From: Cryomorphaceae bacterium BACL11 MAG-121001-bin54
GTDB lineage: Bacteria; Bacteroidota; Bacteroidia; Flavobacteriales; BACL11
DNA: 64,000 nucleotides
NCBI GenBank assembly: GCA_905182255.1
Contig: CAJJAH010000002.1
Span: 1 to 64,000, forward strand
Reading direction: 5' to 3'
The position numbers were made by a program, and so were the translations under genes. Under the pieces are notes generated by a model. The model was not told where the DNA came from, made no database searches, and was given only the letters and a program-made list of their open reading frames with translations. Below, one piece after another: positions 7,979 to 16,872 of the stretch. How positions within the stretch are numbered: position 1 is the stretch's first letter; each line of letters opens with the position of its first letter.

Positions 7979-9127
7979 ATGAAAAAATTACTACTAGTAT
8001 TAATTTGCTTACCCTCTATTGGGTTTGGGCAATGTGATAGACAACAAATAGTTGACAATTACAATAATATATATTTAGGCAGTGAGGTTTCAACACCTCA
8101 ATTAGGATGGACGGGAAATATAAACACTTGTGATCCCGGTACAATCTCAACTCTCTCAATAAACAATACACTAGATAGAATAAACTATTTTAGAGATTTA
8201 GTAGGATTGCCTTCAGACATTATCTTTGACCCAATTTTAAATCAAAAATGCCAAGAATCAGCATTAATGATGGAGGCAAATGGAACAGTAGATCATTACC
8301 CTCCAGCAAGTTGGAATTGTTATACCACAGATGGAGCATCTGCTGCTGCAAATTCCAATTTAGTTATTGGTAGACATTCCTCAGGAGCTATAACTGGAAT
8401 GATAGAGGATCCTGGAAGTCACAATTACTTTGTTGGACATAGAAGATGGCTCTTATACACAAGAGCAAATACTTTTGGAACAGGTTCTACTGATAATACA
8501 AATGTAACCTGGGTGGCGGATATCCCGAGTTTTAACGCGCCATTCTATGAATTTGTAGCTTATCCATCTGAAGGTTTTTTCCCTGCTCCCTTAGTATTTG
8601 AGAGATGGTCTTTGTCTATGCCAGATGCAGACTTTAGTAATACTACAATATCTATGACTGATGAGCAAGGAATAAATATTCCTCTAACAATTGAACCGGC
8701 GTATCCTGGAGGTGCAATAATAGGTGATAATACAATAGTTTGGGTGCCTGATCAGGCTTATTTAAACCTAAATAGCTCTGAGGATGAAAAATATACTATA
8801 AACATATCAAGTTTTTCTATAGTACTACCCATTGCAAACCAACCGCCCATTATTGTACCTCCTTACAGCTATGAAGTTATTATAATGACTAAAATGAATG
8901 GTTCTAATCTAGTTCACCCACCAAATTGCCCTAACTTGACTGTATGGGATGAAGACTCCTGCTCCTGTATCAATCAAAGTACTTCTACAATTGAACTTTA
9001 TCCAAACAAAAGAGAACTATTAAAAATTACAAACATATTTGGTCAATCAACAAATGAGAAAAAGAATACACCACTCTTTTACATCTATGATGATGGAACA
9101 GTTGAGAAAAAAATAATTCTTGAATAA
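7979..9127 (+). CDS. Secreted CAP (SCP/PR-1) domain protein with short T9SS-like C-terminus
   Basis: TLDRINYFRDLVGLPSDIIFDPILNQKCQESALMMEANGTVDHYPP...GHRRWLLYT; C-term LFYIYDDGTVEKKIILE. Confidence 0.8.
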   Translation: MKKLLLVLICLPSIGFGQCDRQQIVDNYNNIYLGSEVSTPQLGWTGNINTCDPGTISTLSINNTLDRINYFRDLVGLPSDIIFDPILNQKCQESALMMEANGTVDHYPPASWNCYTTDGASAAANSNLVIGRHSSGAITGMIEDPGSHNYFVGHRRWLLYTRANTFGTGSTDNTNVTWVADIPSFNAPFYEFVAYPSEGFFPAPLVFERWSLSMPDADFSNTTISMTDEQGINIPLTIEPAYPGGAIIGDNTIVWVPDQAYLNLNSSEDEKYTINISSFSIVLPIANQPPIIVPPYSYEVIIMTKMNGSNLVHPPNCPNLTVWDEDSCSCINQSTSTIELYPNKRELLKITNIFGQSTNEKKNTPLFYIYDDGTVEKKIILE

Positions 9128-9150
9128 AAGATTAACAAACAACTAAGATC

Positions 9151-9256
9151 ATGAAAAAATTACTACTAATATTAATTTGCTTACTTTTATTGGTTTTGGG
9201 CAGCCTTCTAATGTAAATATACCTGACGCTAACTTTAAGGATATTTAGTTGGGAAT
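9151..9256 (+). pseudogene. Truncated, frameshifted relic of the 12886-type LRR cargo gene
   Basis: atgaaaaaattactactaatattaatttgctta...aatgtaaatatacctgacgctaactttaag matches the 5' end of 12886-13650. Confidence 0.75.
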
Positions 9257-9306
9257 ACGGTGGGGCTTTTATTTAAAAGTATTTTTTTCATAATTAATTA
9301 TAAAAT

Positions 9307-9371
9307 AAAACCCACTCAAATGAGTGGGTTTATTTTTGGTGGGCCTCTCGGTCCTTATTTCGAACTTTTTT
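9307..9371 (+). repeat. Dispersed structured repeat, copy R4
   Basis: aaaacccactcaaatgagtgggtttatttttggtgggcctctcggtccttatttcgaac. Confidence 0.9.
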
Positions 9372-9403
9372 AAGAATAGTTAGAGTTAATTTACCATAAA
9401 AAG

Positions 9404-9434
9404 CTATGCACGCATAGTTTTTATATTATATTTG
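9404..9434 (+). promoter_or_regulatory. Dyad CTATGC-AC-GCATAG followed by TATATTTG (9427-9434) promoter-like motif
   Basis: Inverted repeat plus TAnnTTTG 17 bp upstream of the patatin start codon. Confidence 0.5.
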
Positions 9435-9450
9435 CTATAATAAAACAGAT

Positions 9451-10305
9451 ATGAAGAAAAAAGAAAAAATAGCATTAGTAATTGAAGGAGGGGGATTTAA
9501 ATCTGTTTTTTCAGCGGGGGTTTTAGATGCATTTTTAATGAATAAATTTAATCCTTTTGATATTTATATAGGTGTTTCAAGTGGGGCAATGTCTTTAACT
9601 TATTATATAACTGGTCAATACAAATCATATTTTTCGCTTTCAAAAGAAGTATCTGTTAATGAGGAATTCTTAAGCTATAAACATGCCTTTTCAGAACAAG
9701 GATATATGGATTTAAAGTTTTTAACAGAATATGCTAAAAAAAATAAACCGTTAGAATTACAAAATATTAAGGATTCTACTGAGAATAAACAATTTTATAT
9801 AGTAGGTACAAATTTAGATAATGGTGAAGCTGTTTATTTAGAGCCAAACAAAAAGACTATTTATAGATGTCTACGAGCAACTTCTTCATTGCCATTTTTT
9901 ACTAAAGGTAAATGTAAGGTTAATGGGGTAAATTTAATGGATGGAGCATGGTCTGATGCAATACCAGCAAAATCAGCATCTGATTTTGGTGCAAATAAAA
10001 TAATTGTTATTAGACCACACCCTTTAGGTTATAAATTAGATGGATTAAGTTATTTGTCCTTGCTTGCTGGATATTGGTGGAAGAGTAAGCCGCATGTAAG
10101 TGATAATTTCTTTAAAGAAAAGAATAATTATAATGAAGCTGTAGATTTTTTAACGAAAAAACATAAAAACATAAAGATTCTACAGATCTGTCCTGACAAT
10201 CTCTTAAAGTCAGGAGTAGTTGGAACTAGCAAAGAAGATTTAATACGAGATTATCATTGTGGTTTTAAAAAGGGTATAGATTTCCTTAATACTAACTTTC
10301 TATAA
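9451..10305 (+). CDS. Patatin-like phospholipase
   Basis: EGGGFKSVFSAGVLDAF oxyanion-hole motif, GVSSGA nucleophile elbow, DGAWSDAIP. Confidence 0.9.
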   Translation: MKKKEKIALVIEGGGFKSVFSAGVLDAFLMNKFNPFDIYIGVSSGAMSLTYYITGQYKSYFSLSKEVSVNEEFLSYKHAFSEQGYMDLKFLTEYAKKNKPLELQNIKDSTENKQFYIVGTNLDNGEAVYLEPNKKTIYRCLRATSSLPFFTKGKCKVNGVNLMDGAWSDAIPAKSASDFGANKIIVIRPHPLGYKLDGLSYLSLLAGYWWKSKPHVSDNFFKEKNNYNEAVDFLTKKHKNIKILQICPDNLLKSGVVGTSKEDLIRDYHCGFKKGIDFLNTNFL

Positions 10306-10364
10306 ACCCATAATGATCGGGTTTCTTTTTAGTGGGCCTCTCGGTCCTAAGTTCGAACTTTTTT
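10304..10364 (+). repeat. Dispersed structured repeat, copy R5 (degenerate first hairpin)
   Basis: aaacccataatgatcgggtttctttttagtgggcctctcggtcctaagttcgaactttttt; overlaps the patatin stop codon. Confidence 0.85.
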
Positions 10365-10368
10365 GATC

Positions 10369-10902
10369 CTAACTTAAAATTTTTGAATAAGTAAATTGTA
10401 CTAAACCGCTTTCAAACTCATCTGTTTTTTTTAGTTGGAAATTTTGTGGGACTATTCCTTTTTCAAACAATAATGTTCCTTTTTTTAATTCAACAGGAAC
10501 TACAGAAAGAATGATTTGATCAATTAGATTTTTACTAATTAAGTATTTTGCTAATTCTGCTCCTCCGTCACAATATATATTTTTTGTAGAAGATTTCTTT
10601 AACTGAGCAACTAGCTCTGAAATATCATTAGAAAAAAAGGTTAGTTTCTTTTTTCCTAATTTTTTTTTATCTCTTGATATAACATAGACATTTTTGTTTT
10701 CATGATAAGGGAAGCCCATGGAAATTACTTTATCATATGTTTTTCTTCCAACTAATATAGGTCCTACAGAATTTATAAATTTCAAATAACCATAATCTTC
10801 ACCTTCAATTTCTACTAATTTTAAGAAACTTAAGTCATCTGATTCACCTGAAATAAAACCATCTTGAGATGATGCTATATATAGAACTAAGTTATTATTC
10901 AT
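10369..10902 (-). CDS. RibD C-terminal/dihydrofolate reductase-like protein
   Basis: MNNNLVLYIASSQDGFISGESDDLSFL...GPILVGRKTYDKVISMG...IYCDGGAELAKYLI; the longer track ORF starts inside repeat R6. Confidence 0.85.
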   Translation of the reverse strand: MNNNLVLYIASSQDGFISGESDDLSFLKLVEIEGEDYGYLKFINSVGPILVGRKTYDKVISMGFPYHENKNVYVISRDKKKLGKKKLTFFSNDISELVAQLKKSSTKNIYCDGGAELAKYLISKNLIDQIILSVVPVELKKGTLLFEKGIVPQNFQLKKTDEFESGLVQFTYSKILS

Positions 10903-10916
10903 TTCGTAAAAATAAT

Positions 10917-10974
10917 AAAACCCACTCAATTGAGTGGGTTTCTTTTTGGTGGGCCTTTCGGATCTCGAATTCAA
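10917..10974 (+). repeat. Dispersed structured repeat, copy R6 (divergent 3' part)
   Basis: aaaacccactcaattgagtgggtttctttttggtgggcctttcggatctcgaattcaaattt. Confidence 0.85.
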
Positions 10975-11187
10975 ATTTAATATTTTATAAAATAAGAGAT
11001 TACTCAGATAATCGAATAAATTTATTAAATTTGATTTAGTAGATTGGTTAGCGGTGCAAAATGTGGTGCAAATTTTAGTTTTAAAGCTTACTGTAATCTA
11101 GTGAAAAGGGTAGAGGTTGTAATCCTGCTACCCCGAAATCAAAACAATAAAGTATCTTTTATATTATATACTAAAGAATATAATATG

Positions 11188-11307
11188 CCATTTAAGAAAG
11201 GAATAAGCGGAAACCCTGTAGATAGACCTAAAGGTTCTCTAAGCACTACTACTAAGAACATAAGAGAGCATATAAGCCAAGCTATTGACGGAAACAAGAT
11301 AATGTAG
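11188..11307 (+). pseudogene. Truncated DUF5681-like (mobile-element/phage-associated) N-terminus
   Basis: MPFKKGISGNPVDRPKGSLSTTTKNIREHISQAIDGN resembles FKKGQSGNPKGRPKGxxNKTT; stops after ~39 aa. Confidence 0.5.
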
Positions 11308-11381
11308 TAGTTAATAATAATTCTTAAGTTTACAGACTTTAAAACAATAGATTAACAATAAACTAATTAAAACACACTATT

Positions 11382-11741
11382 ATGAGAAAACTACTTTACA
11401 CATTATTGGCAGTATCACTTATCTTTTCAGCTTGTAAGAAAGAAGAGGAAGATAATATTTTTACTGGAAATTGGACTGGAACTTATTCAGGTGATGATTC
11501 TGGAGTTTGGGCTGCTACAATTTCTTCAACTGGGAATATCAACGGAAGTTCAACTAATTCTGCTGGAGATAATCAAAATTTAAGTGGTTCAGTAACATCT
11601 AACGGATCTTTTTCAGCAACATCTGGGTCAGGCACACTTGGAAGTAATTTTGTTGGACAACTTAGCGGTAATTATGGAAGCGGAACTTGGAGTAATTCAT
11701 CAGTTGGTTTTACAGGAACTTGGGAAGGCAATAAACAATGA
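11382..11741 (+). CDS. Lipoprotein, Gly/Ser/Thr-rich
   Basis: MRKLLYTLLAVSLIFSACKKEEED; signal peptide near-identical to that of 1068-1721. Confidence 0.7.
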   Translation: MRKLLYTLLAVSLIFSACKKEEEDNIFTGNWTGTYSGDDSGVWAATISSTGNINGSSTNSAGDNQNLSGSVTSNGSFSATSGSGTLGSNFVGQLSGNYGSGTWSNSSVGFTGTWEGNKQ

Positions 11742-12010
11742 AAAAGCTATTACTTATGTTAATTGCTTTACCTATGATTGGGTTTGGGCAACAAAACTCA
11801 AATCAGATGGGAAGTAGTATGGATGCTGCAATAAATACTGTATTAGAATATACCTTTGAATACCTTAGCAAGGATAATTTTTATACTCCTAATGGGGAAT
11901 TTAAAATTTCTACTAAAAAATATAGTATTGACTGGAATAACACAAAATTTATAAAATGGAAAATAATTCAACCAAAGGATTCATTACAAGTAATTAAAAT
12001 AATAGATTAA
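11738..12010 (+). CDS. Small secreted hypothetical protein
   Basis: MKKLLLMLIALPMIGFGQQ signal peptide. Confidence 0.55.
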   Translation: MKKLLLMLIALPMIGFGQQNSNQMGSSMDAAINTVLEYTFEYLSKDNFYTPNGEFKISTKKYSIDWNNTKFIKWKIIQPKDSLQVIKIID

Positions 12011-12036
12011 AAAACAACTAATTAAAAGACACCATT

Positions 12037-12501
12037 ATGAAAAAACTACTACTTATATTACTTTGCTTGCCATTACTTTTTACAACTTGTAAGAAAGAAG
12101 ACGAAGAGCCAACATCTATATCAATTCTAGGAAGTTGGGAAAGTATTGAATGGAAAGCCTTATATAGTAGTGGATATTGGACTTCTTTCCCTAACGGACA
12201 AAAAGTAATAACATATAATAGCAGTGAAACAGAAGACTTTTGGTTAGATTTAATCTTTTTATCAGATGGTGATGTTTTGGGGATTGATGAAGATGGTTTC
12301 TCAATGCCTGGATCTTGGGCTAAAAATGGAAACACTTTAATAATAGATGACAATAACTTTACTATTACTAATTTAAGTGCTTCATCTTTAACAGTGTATA
12401 CAACTGAAGCAGATACAAGTACTCCCTATTGGAATCCAATGAATGATACAATATATTTTACTGAACGAACTGATACAATTAAATGGATAAGAAACAATTA
12501 A
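12037..12501 (+). CDS. Lipoprotein, lipocalin-like
   Basis: MKKLLLILLCLPLLFTTCKKEDEE lipobox; ILGSWESIEW...W.KNGNTLIIDD pattern. Confidence 0.65.
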   Translation: MKKLLLILLCLPLLFTTCKKEDEEPTSISILGSWESIEWKALYSSGYWTSFPNGQKVITYNSSETEDFWLDLIFLSDGDVLGIDEDGFSMPGSWAKNGNTLIIDDNNFTITNLSASSLTVYTTEADTSTPYWNPMNDTIYFTERTDTIKWIRNN

Positions 12502-12529
12502 AACAATAGATTAACAATAAACTAAGATT

Positions 12530-12820
12530 ATGAAAAAACTACTTTACTTAACAATTTTGATATTTAGCCTAACTTCTTGTGTTGATGAAGAAGAGAAGTG
12601 CATAGATCAAATAAAATCTTGTATTATTAACAAAGGAGGTGAACTTTGTATTTCTATAGCCATTAATGAATATTGTGGTACAAATTTTGATCCTCATTTT
12701 AATGAATGGTGGTATGAAATGCAAGATTGGGCAAAAGAATCTGATTTAAATAAGAAAAAACTAATTAAGCTTGCAAATAAAATAGAGAAAGAAGCAGAAA
12801 AACAGTTAGCAAGGAGTTAG
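12530..12820 (+). CDS. Small lipoprotein
   Basis: MKKLLYLTILIFSLTSCVDEEEK lipobox. Confidence 0.6.
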   Translation: MKKLLYLTILIFSLTSCVDEEEKCIDQIKSCIINKGGELCISIAINEYCGTNFDPHFNEWWYEMQDWAKESDLNKKKLIKLANKIEKEAEKQLARS

Positions 12821-12885
12821 ATGAAATTGCTCGCATTTGGATAAAAAAAGAGATTTGTAGAGTTAAAAAATAGATTAATAAACAA

Positions 12886-13650
12886 ATGAAAAAACTACTA
12901 ATTATATTACTTTACTTACCTATGATTGGGTTTGGGCAAAACGTAAACATACCTGACGCTAACTTTAAAGCATATTTAGTTGGAGAGCCTTCTATTAATA
13001 CTAATGGAGATTCTGAGATACAAGTAAGCGAGGCTGCTGCTTTTAATGACACTATTGATTGCGATAATAAAAATATTTCTGATTTAACAGGAATTGAATC
13101 CTTTACTTTACTTAATGCTCTTAGTTGCAATAATAACAACCTCACTAATCTAGACTTATCTAATAATATAGAATTAATTCTTATATATTGCGCGTACAAT
13201 CAAATTAGCTCTATTAATGTAAGTAATAATGAAGATTTAATTATGTTAGGTGCTGAAAATAATTTACTTAGCTCCATTGATGTCAGTAATAATACCAATC
13301 TAGTCAATTTGATATGTTATTCTAATCAATTACTAAGTGCCGATGTGAGGAATGGAAACAATCAGAATGCAGAATGGTATATGTTTAGCGATAATCCAAA
13401 TTTAGAATGTATTAATGTAGATAATCCAACTTACTCTACTAATAATTGGTTAGTTGCTTTTGGAATGATTGATTCATCAATGTATTTTAGTAGTAACTGT
13501 AATAACTCAACATTAATTCAAGAACAAACTAAAAACAAAAAACTACTTAAAATTACAGACCTATTAGGAAGAGAAACAAAACAAATCAACCAACCACTCT
13601 TTTACATCTACAATGATAGAACAGTAGAGAAAAGAATAGTTGTAGAATAA
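12886..13650 (+). CDS. Secreted LRR protein with short T9SS-type C-terminus
   Basis: NVNIPDANFKAYLVGEPSINTNGDSEIQVSEAAAF...LSCNNNNLTNLDLSNN; LLKITDLLGRETKQINQPLFYIYNDRTVEKRIVVE. Confidence 0.8.
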   Translation: MKKLLIILLYLPMIGFGQNVNIPDANFKAYLVGEPSINTNGDSEIQVSEAAAFNDTIDCDNKNISDLTGIESFTLLNALSCNNNNLTNLDLSNNIELILIYCAYNQISSINVSNNEDLIMLGAENNLLSSIDVSNNTNLVNLICYSNQLLSADVRNGNNQNAEWYMFSDNPNLECINVDNPTYSTNNWLVAFGMIDSSMYFSSNCNNSTLIQEQTKNKKLLKITDLLGRETKQINQPLFYIYNDRTVEKRIVVE

Positions 13651-14024
13651 ATAATTAAATTTACTTACTTTAAAACAATTAGCTAACTTAAATCCCTGTA
13701 AATTTTATAAATATATTTAAAGATTTAGAGAGTTATAAAATTGATCTTAAGTGTGAGTGTTTAAGTGTATTGCTTGAAGTAGAAGTTGAGGTGTTGTTTA
13801 CGATATTTAGTTTTTGAACTCTATAAATCAGGCCTATTATCATTAAGTTTAATATATTTGCAAAGCAGGCTATAAATAACTTTATACTCTTGTTAAAAGA
13901 TGTCCTAATAGGTGCACCTTTAAGAATGTAAAATATAAGTTACTGATAACAAGCAATATACTGGATAGGTTCATTTCCTGATTCGTATGCTAAAAAATTT
14001 AAGTTTTAAAAAACAACTATTATT

Positions 14025-14762
14025 ATGTATAATGAAAAATTTGAAAAATTAATTGAATTAGCCTTAGTTGATGGTGAAGTTACTGATAAAGAGAAAAATA
14101 TTCTTTTAAGAAAAGCTGAAGAGAATGGAATTGACCTTGATGAATTTGAAATGGTGCTTGATGCAAAATTGTATGAAAAACAGCAAAGTATTAAACAAAC
14201 AAAACCAGAAGATTCTAATACTGTAAAAACTGATAAATTTGGTGATGTAAAGAAATGTCCTGCATGTGGTTCAATGATTCAATCTTTTCAAATTAAATGT
14301 ATTGATTGTGATCATGAATTTTCAAATATTGAGGCAAATACTTCTATTCAAAAGCTTTCTAAATTATTATACGAAGCAGAGAGCCAGAGAGATGATAAAG
14401 TTACAGCAAGTAGTGTAATTGGTGGGTTATTTAAAAACTCTCTTGGGGGTGGTGCACTATCCAATGCTTTAGGTGGAGAATCCAAGACTGATAAAAGGAA
14501 AAAAGAAATTATTTCTACATTTTCTGTTCCTAACACAAAAGCTGATATTCTAGATTTTTTATCTTTAGCTTTTCCAAAATCAAAAAGTAAAGGAAATTTT
14601 TTTACAAAAAATAATCCAGAATATATAGAACATAATGAGTTTGTATCAGTATGGAAAACAAAGTCTGAACAAATAATTATGAAAGCAAGATTTTCAATGA
14701 AAGATGATAAAAAAACGCTGGATGAAATTAACTATTATGCTAATCAATTAAAAATATCATAA
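14025..14762 (+). CDS. TerB-like N-terminal region plus zinc-ribbon protein
   Basis: LIELALVDGEVTDKEKNILLRKAEENGID (TerB-like); CPACGSMIQSFQIKCIDCDHEF zinc ribbon. Confidence 0.65.
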   Translation: MYNEKFEKLIELALVDGEVTDKEKNILLRKAEENGIDLDEFEMVLDAKLYEKQQSIKQTKPEDSNTVKTDKFGDVKKCPACGSMIQSFQIKCIDCDHEFSNIEANTSIQKLSKLLYEAESQRDDKVTASSVIGGLFKNSLGGGALSNALGGESKTDKRKKEIISTFSVPNTKADILDFLSLAFPKSKSKGNFFTKNNPEYIEHNEFVSVWKTKSEQIIMKARFSMKDDKKTLDEINYYANQLKIS

Positions 14763-14764
14763 AT

Positions 14765-16120
14765 ATGGGGTTATTTGGAAAAAAATCAGAAGGTGGATTA
14801 ATGGATGTTATACGTTGTGATGAACAAGAATATCTTGTTTGGAAATGGCGACCATCTGGAGAAGCAGATTTTACAAAAAAGGAAAATGCGATTCGTTATG
14901 GTAGTAATCTAAGGATCAAAGATGGAGAGCTTGCTGTTTTTGTATATAAGAAGGATGAAGGTGAAAATCAAGATTTTATTATTGGACCTCATGATCAATC
15001 ATTAAAAACTGCAAACTTCCCTGTTTTAGCAAGTATTGTTGGACTTGCTTTTGGTGGAAAATCCCCTTTTCAAGCAGAAATATATTTTATAAATCTTTCA
15101 GGTAATATTCAAATAAGATTCGGTATTCCGTATTTTGATGTTTTTGATCCTCGATTTATGGACTTTGCTGTACCTATGGCTGCTAGAGGAACTCTTACAT
15201 TTAATATTACAGATTATAAAGGTTTTATTAAATTAAATCGCTTAATAAATTTTGAATTGGATAACTTTAAAAAGCAAATTAAGGATGCTTTAACGAAATA
15301 TATTAAAGGTGTTGTTACAAATATACCTTCAGATAATGGTATGCCTGTTTTACAGATGGAAAGAAAGATGCTAGAAGTTAATGATTTGGTTTCTAAATAT
15401 TTAGGTCCTCGTTTAGAAGCAGATTTTGGTATTAATATGAAGGCATTAGATATTTCACATTTAGAATGTGATAAGGATGCAAAGGGATATGCTGAATTAA
15501 GAAAAGTTACTTCAGAACAAGTTACTAAAACTATTGCTGGACAGACAGACATTAATATTAAAAATCTTAAGGATACTCAAGAAATTAATGCAAAAAATAT
15601 GAATGAAACTTTACGAATTCAAAGAGAAGAAGCACAAAGAGCTCAGAAACTACAGACTGAATCTCAAAATATTTCTGTTCATCAGTTGAATCAACAGACA
15701 GAAGTAGCAAAAACTGCAGCTGAAAGTATGGGTAAAATGGGTTCTGGTGGCGGAGATGGTTCTGGTGGAGGTGGCGGTGGCGGAATGATGGATCCTGGAT
15801 CAATGATGGCAAGTATGGCTATGGGTGGAGCAGTTGGCTCTGGAATGGCTGGTGCTGTTGGTGGGATGATGCAAGGCATGAATCAAGATAAACAAACTCC
15901 TCCTCCTCCTCCTCAAGTTCAGTATAATATTTCTGTTGGTGGACAAAAGAGTGGCCCTTTTGGTTGGGATATATTAAAGGAAATGGTACAAAGCAGTCAA
16001 ATCACAAAAGACACATATGTTTGGAAACAAGGAATGGAAAAATGGGAGTTTGCAAAAGATGTTGAGGAATTATCTTCACTATTTGGATCAATAGCACCTC
16101 CACCACCACCATTACCTTAA
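14765..16120 (+). CDS. SPFH-domain (virion core protein-like) protein with C-terminal GYF_2/DUF4339
   Basis: MGLFGKKSEGGLMDVIRCDEQEYLVWKWRP...IKFGN-type opening; C-term SVGGQKSGPFGWDILKEMVQSSQITKDTYVWKQGMEKWEFA. Confidence 0.75.
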   Translation: MGLFGKKSEGGLMDVIRCDEQEYLVWKWRPSGEADFTKKENAIRYGSNLRIKDGELAVFVYKKDEGENQDFIIGPHDQSLKTANFPVLASIVGLAFGGKSPFQAEIYFINLSGNIQIRFGIPYFDVFDPRFMDFAVPMAARGTLTFNITDYKGFIKLNRLINFELDNFKKQIKDALTKYIKGVVTNIPSDNGMPVLQMERKMLEVNDLVSKYLGPRLEADFGINMKALDISHLECDKDAKGYAELRKVTSEQVTKTIAGQTDINIKNLKDTQEINAKNMNETLRIQREEAQRAQKLQTESQNISVHQLNQQTEVAKTAAESMGKMGSGGGDGSGGGGGGGMMDPGSMMASMAMGGAVGSGMAGAVGGMMQGMNQDKQTPPPPPQVQYNISVGGQKSGPFGWDILKEMVQSSQITKDTYVWKQGMEKWEFAKDVEELSSLFGSIAPPPPPLP

Positions 16121-16143
16121 ATATTAACTAAAATAAATATATT

Positions 16144-16500
16144 ATGAATGATAGTAATTTTTTTTCAATGGATAGGTTAGTCGAATTTGGTATGGGTTTA
16201 ACTGTTGCTCAGCAAATGATTAAAACAATGAATGAATCTATGACAACTATGCATATACCTGGTGCAATGAATTCTATGGATAAGCCTCAGCAAATTTTTT
16301 TTTATGTAATAATTGAAGATAAGCAAGCAGGTCCTTTTTCTGAAAATGAATTAGCTAGATTAATTTCAGAAAAAAAAGTTGTTAAAGAAACTTATGTTTG
16401 GTTGCCTAGTTTACCAAGTTGGAAAATGGCAGAACAGATTCCTGAAGTTTTAAAATTAGTTGCTCTAGCTCCACCTCCTTTTAATTTAAATAAATTATGA
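16144..16500 (+). CDS. DUF4339/GYF_2-domain protein
   Basis: VIIEDKQAGPFSENELARLISEKKVVKETYVWLPSLPSWKMAEQ. Confidence 0.7.
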   Translation: MNDSNFFSMDRLVEFGMGLTVAQQMIKTMNESMTTMHIPGAMNSMDKPQQIFFYVIIEDKQAGPFSENELARLISEKKVVKETYVWLPSLPSWKMAEQIPEVLKLVALAPPPFNLNKL

Positions 16501-16841
16501 AATTAAATTTTGTAAATCTTTTTATAGCTCTTTTAATATCTACCTTATTGTCTTGCGGTTTGTTTAGCTTTAATAAATCAGAAAATGATATGTTATTAAC
16601 TTTAGGAGGTTTTCTGTGCTTTCTATTAACATTAGTTATTTCAATGGGAGTTGATTTTCAAAGGCTAAGAACTACAACAAATATTCGTGTTGTTTCTATT
16701 TTTTTCTTTTTAATTACCTTAGTAAGTAATTTAATTTTTGCAAATTTTATTTTTAATGTTCCTCTTTATATTATTATAAATGGAGTACTTATACTTATTT
16801 ATATTTTTATTGCAAAATCTATTTACACCTCAAAACAATAA
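16497..16841 (+). CDS. Small hydrophobic membrane protein
   Basis: Multiple hydrophobic helices; overlaps the preceding stop. Confidence 0.55.
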   Translation: MKLNFVNLFIALLISTLLSCGLFSFNKSENDMLLTLGGFLCFLLTLVISMGVDFQRLRTTTNIRVVSIFFFLITLVSNLIFANFIFNVPLYIIINGVLILIYIFIAKSIYTSKQ

Positions 16842-16872
16842 ATAATAAAAACAAAACCCAATATTCCATTCA

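Noticed and set aside
41-10974. Canonical integron attC sites
   Set aside because: The repeats lack the RYYYAAC/GTTRRRY core pair and no integron integrase is visible in the window, so I describe them only as cassette-like.
41-10974. CRISPR array
   Set aside because: Copies are spaced by hundreds to thousands of bp containing genes, not by uniform ~30-bp spacers, and no cas genes are present.
10903-10974. N-terminal extension MNSRSERPTKKKPTQLSGFYYFYE of the RibD-like ORF
   Set aside because: It is translation of repeat R6; the normal family start is MNNNLVLYIASSQDG at 10902.
15585-15879. Minus-strand ORFs rich in Pro/His (15585-15812, 15691-15879)
   Set aside because: Antisense shadow of the Gly/Met-rich low-complexity linker of the SPFH-DUF4339 gene.
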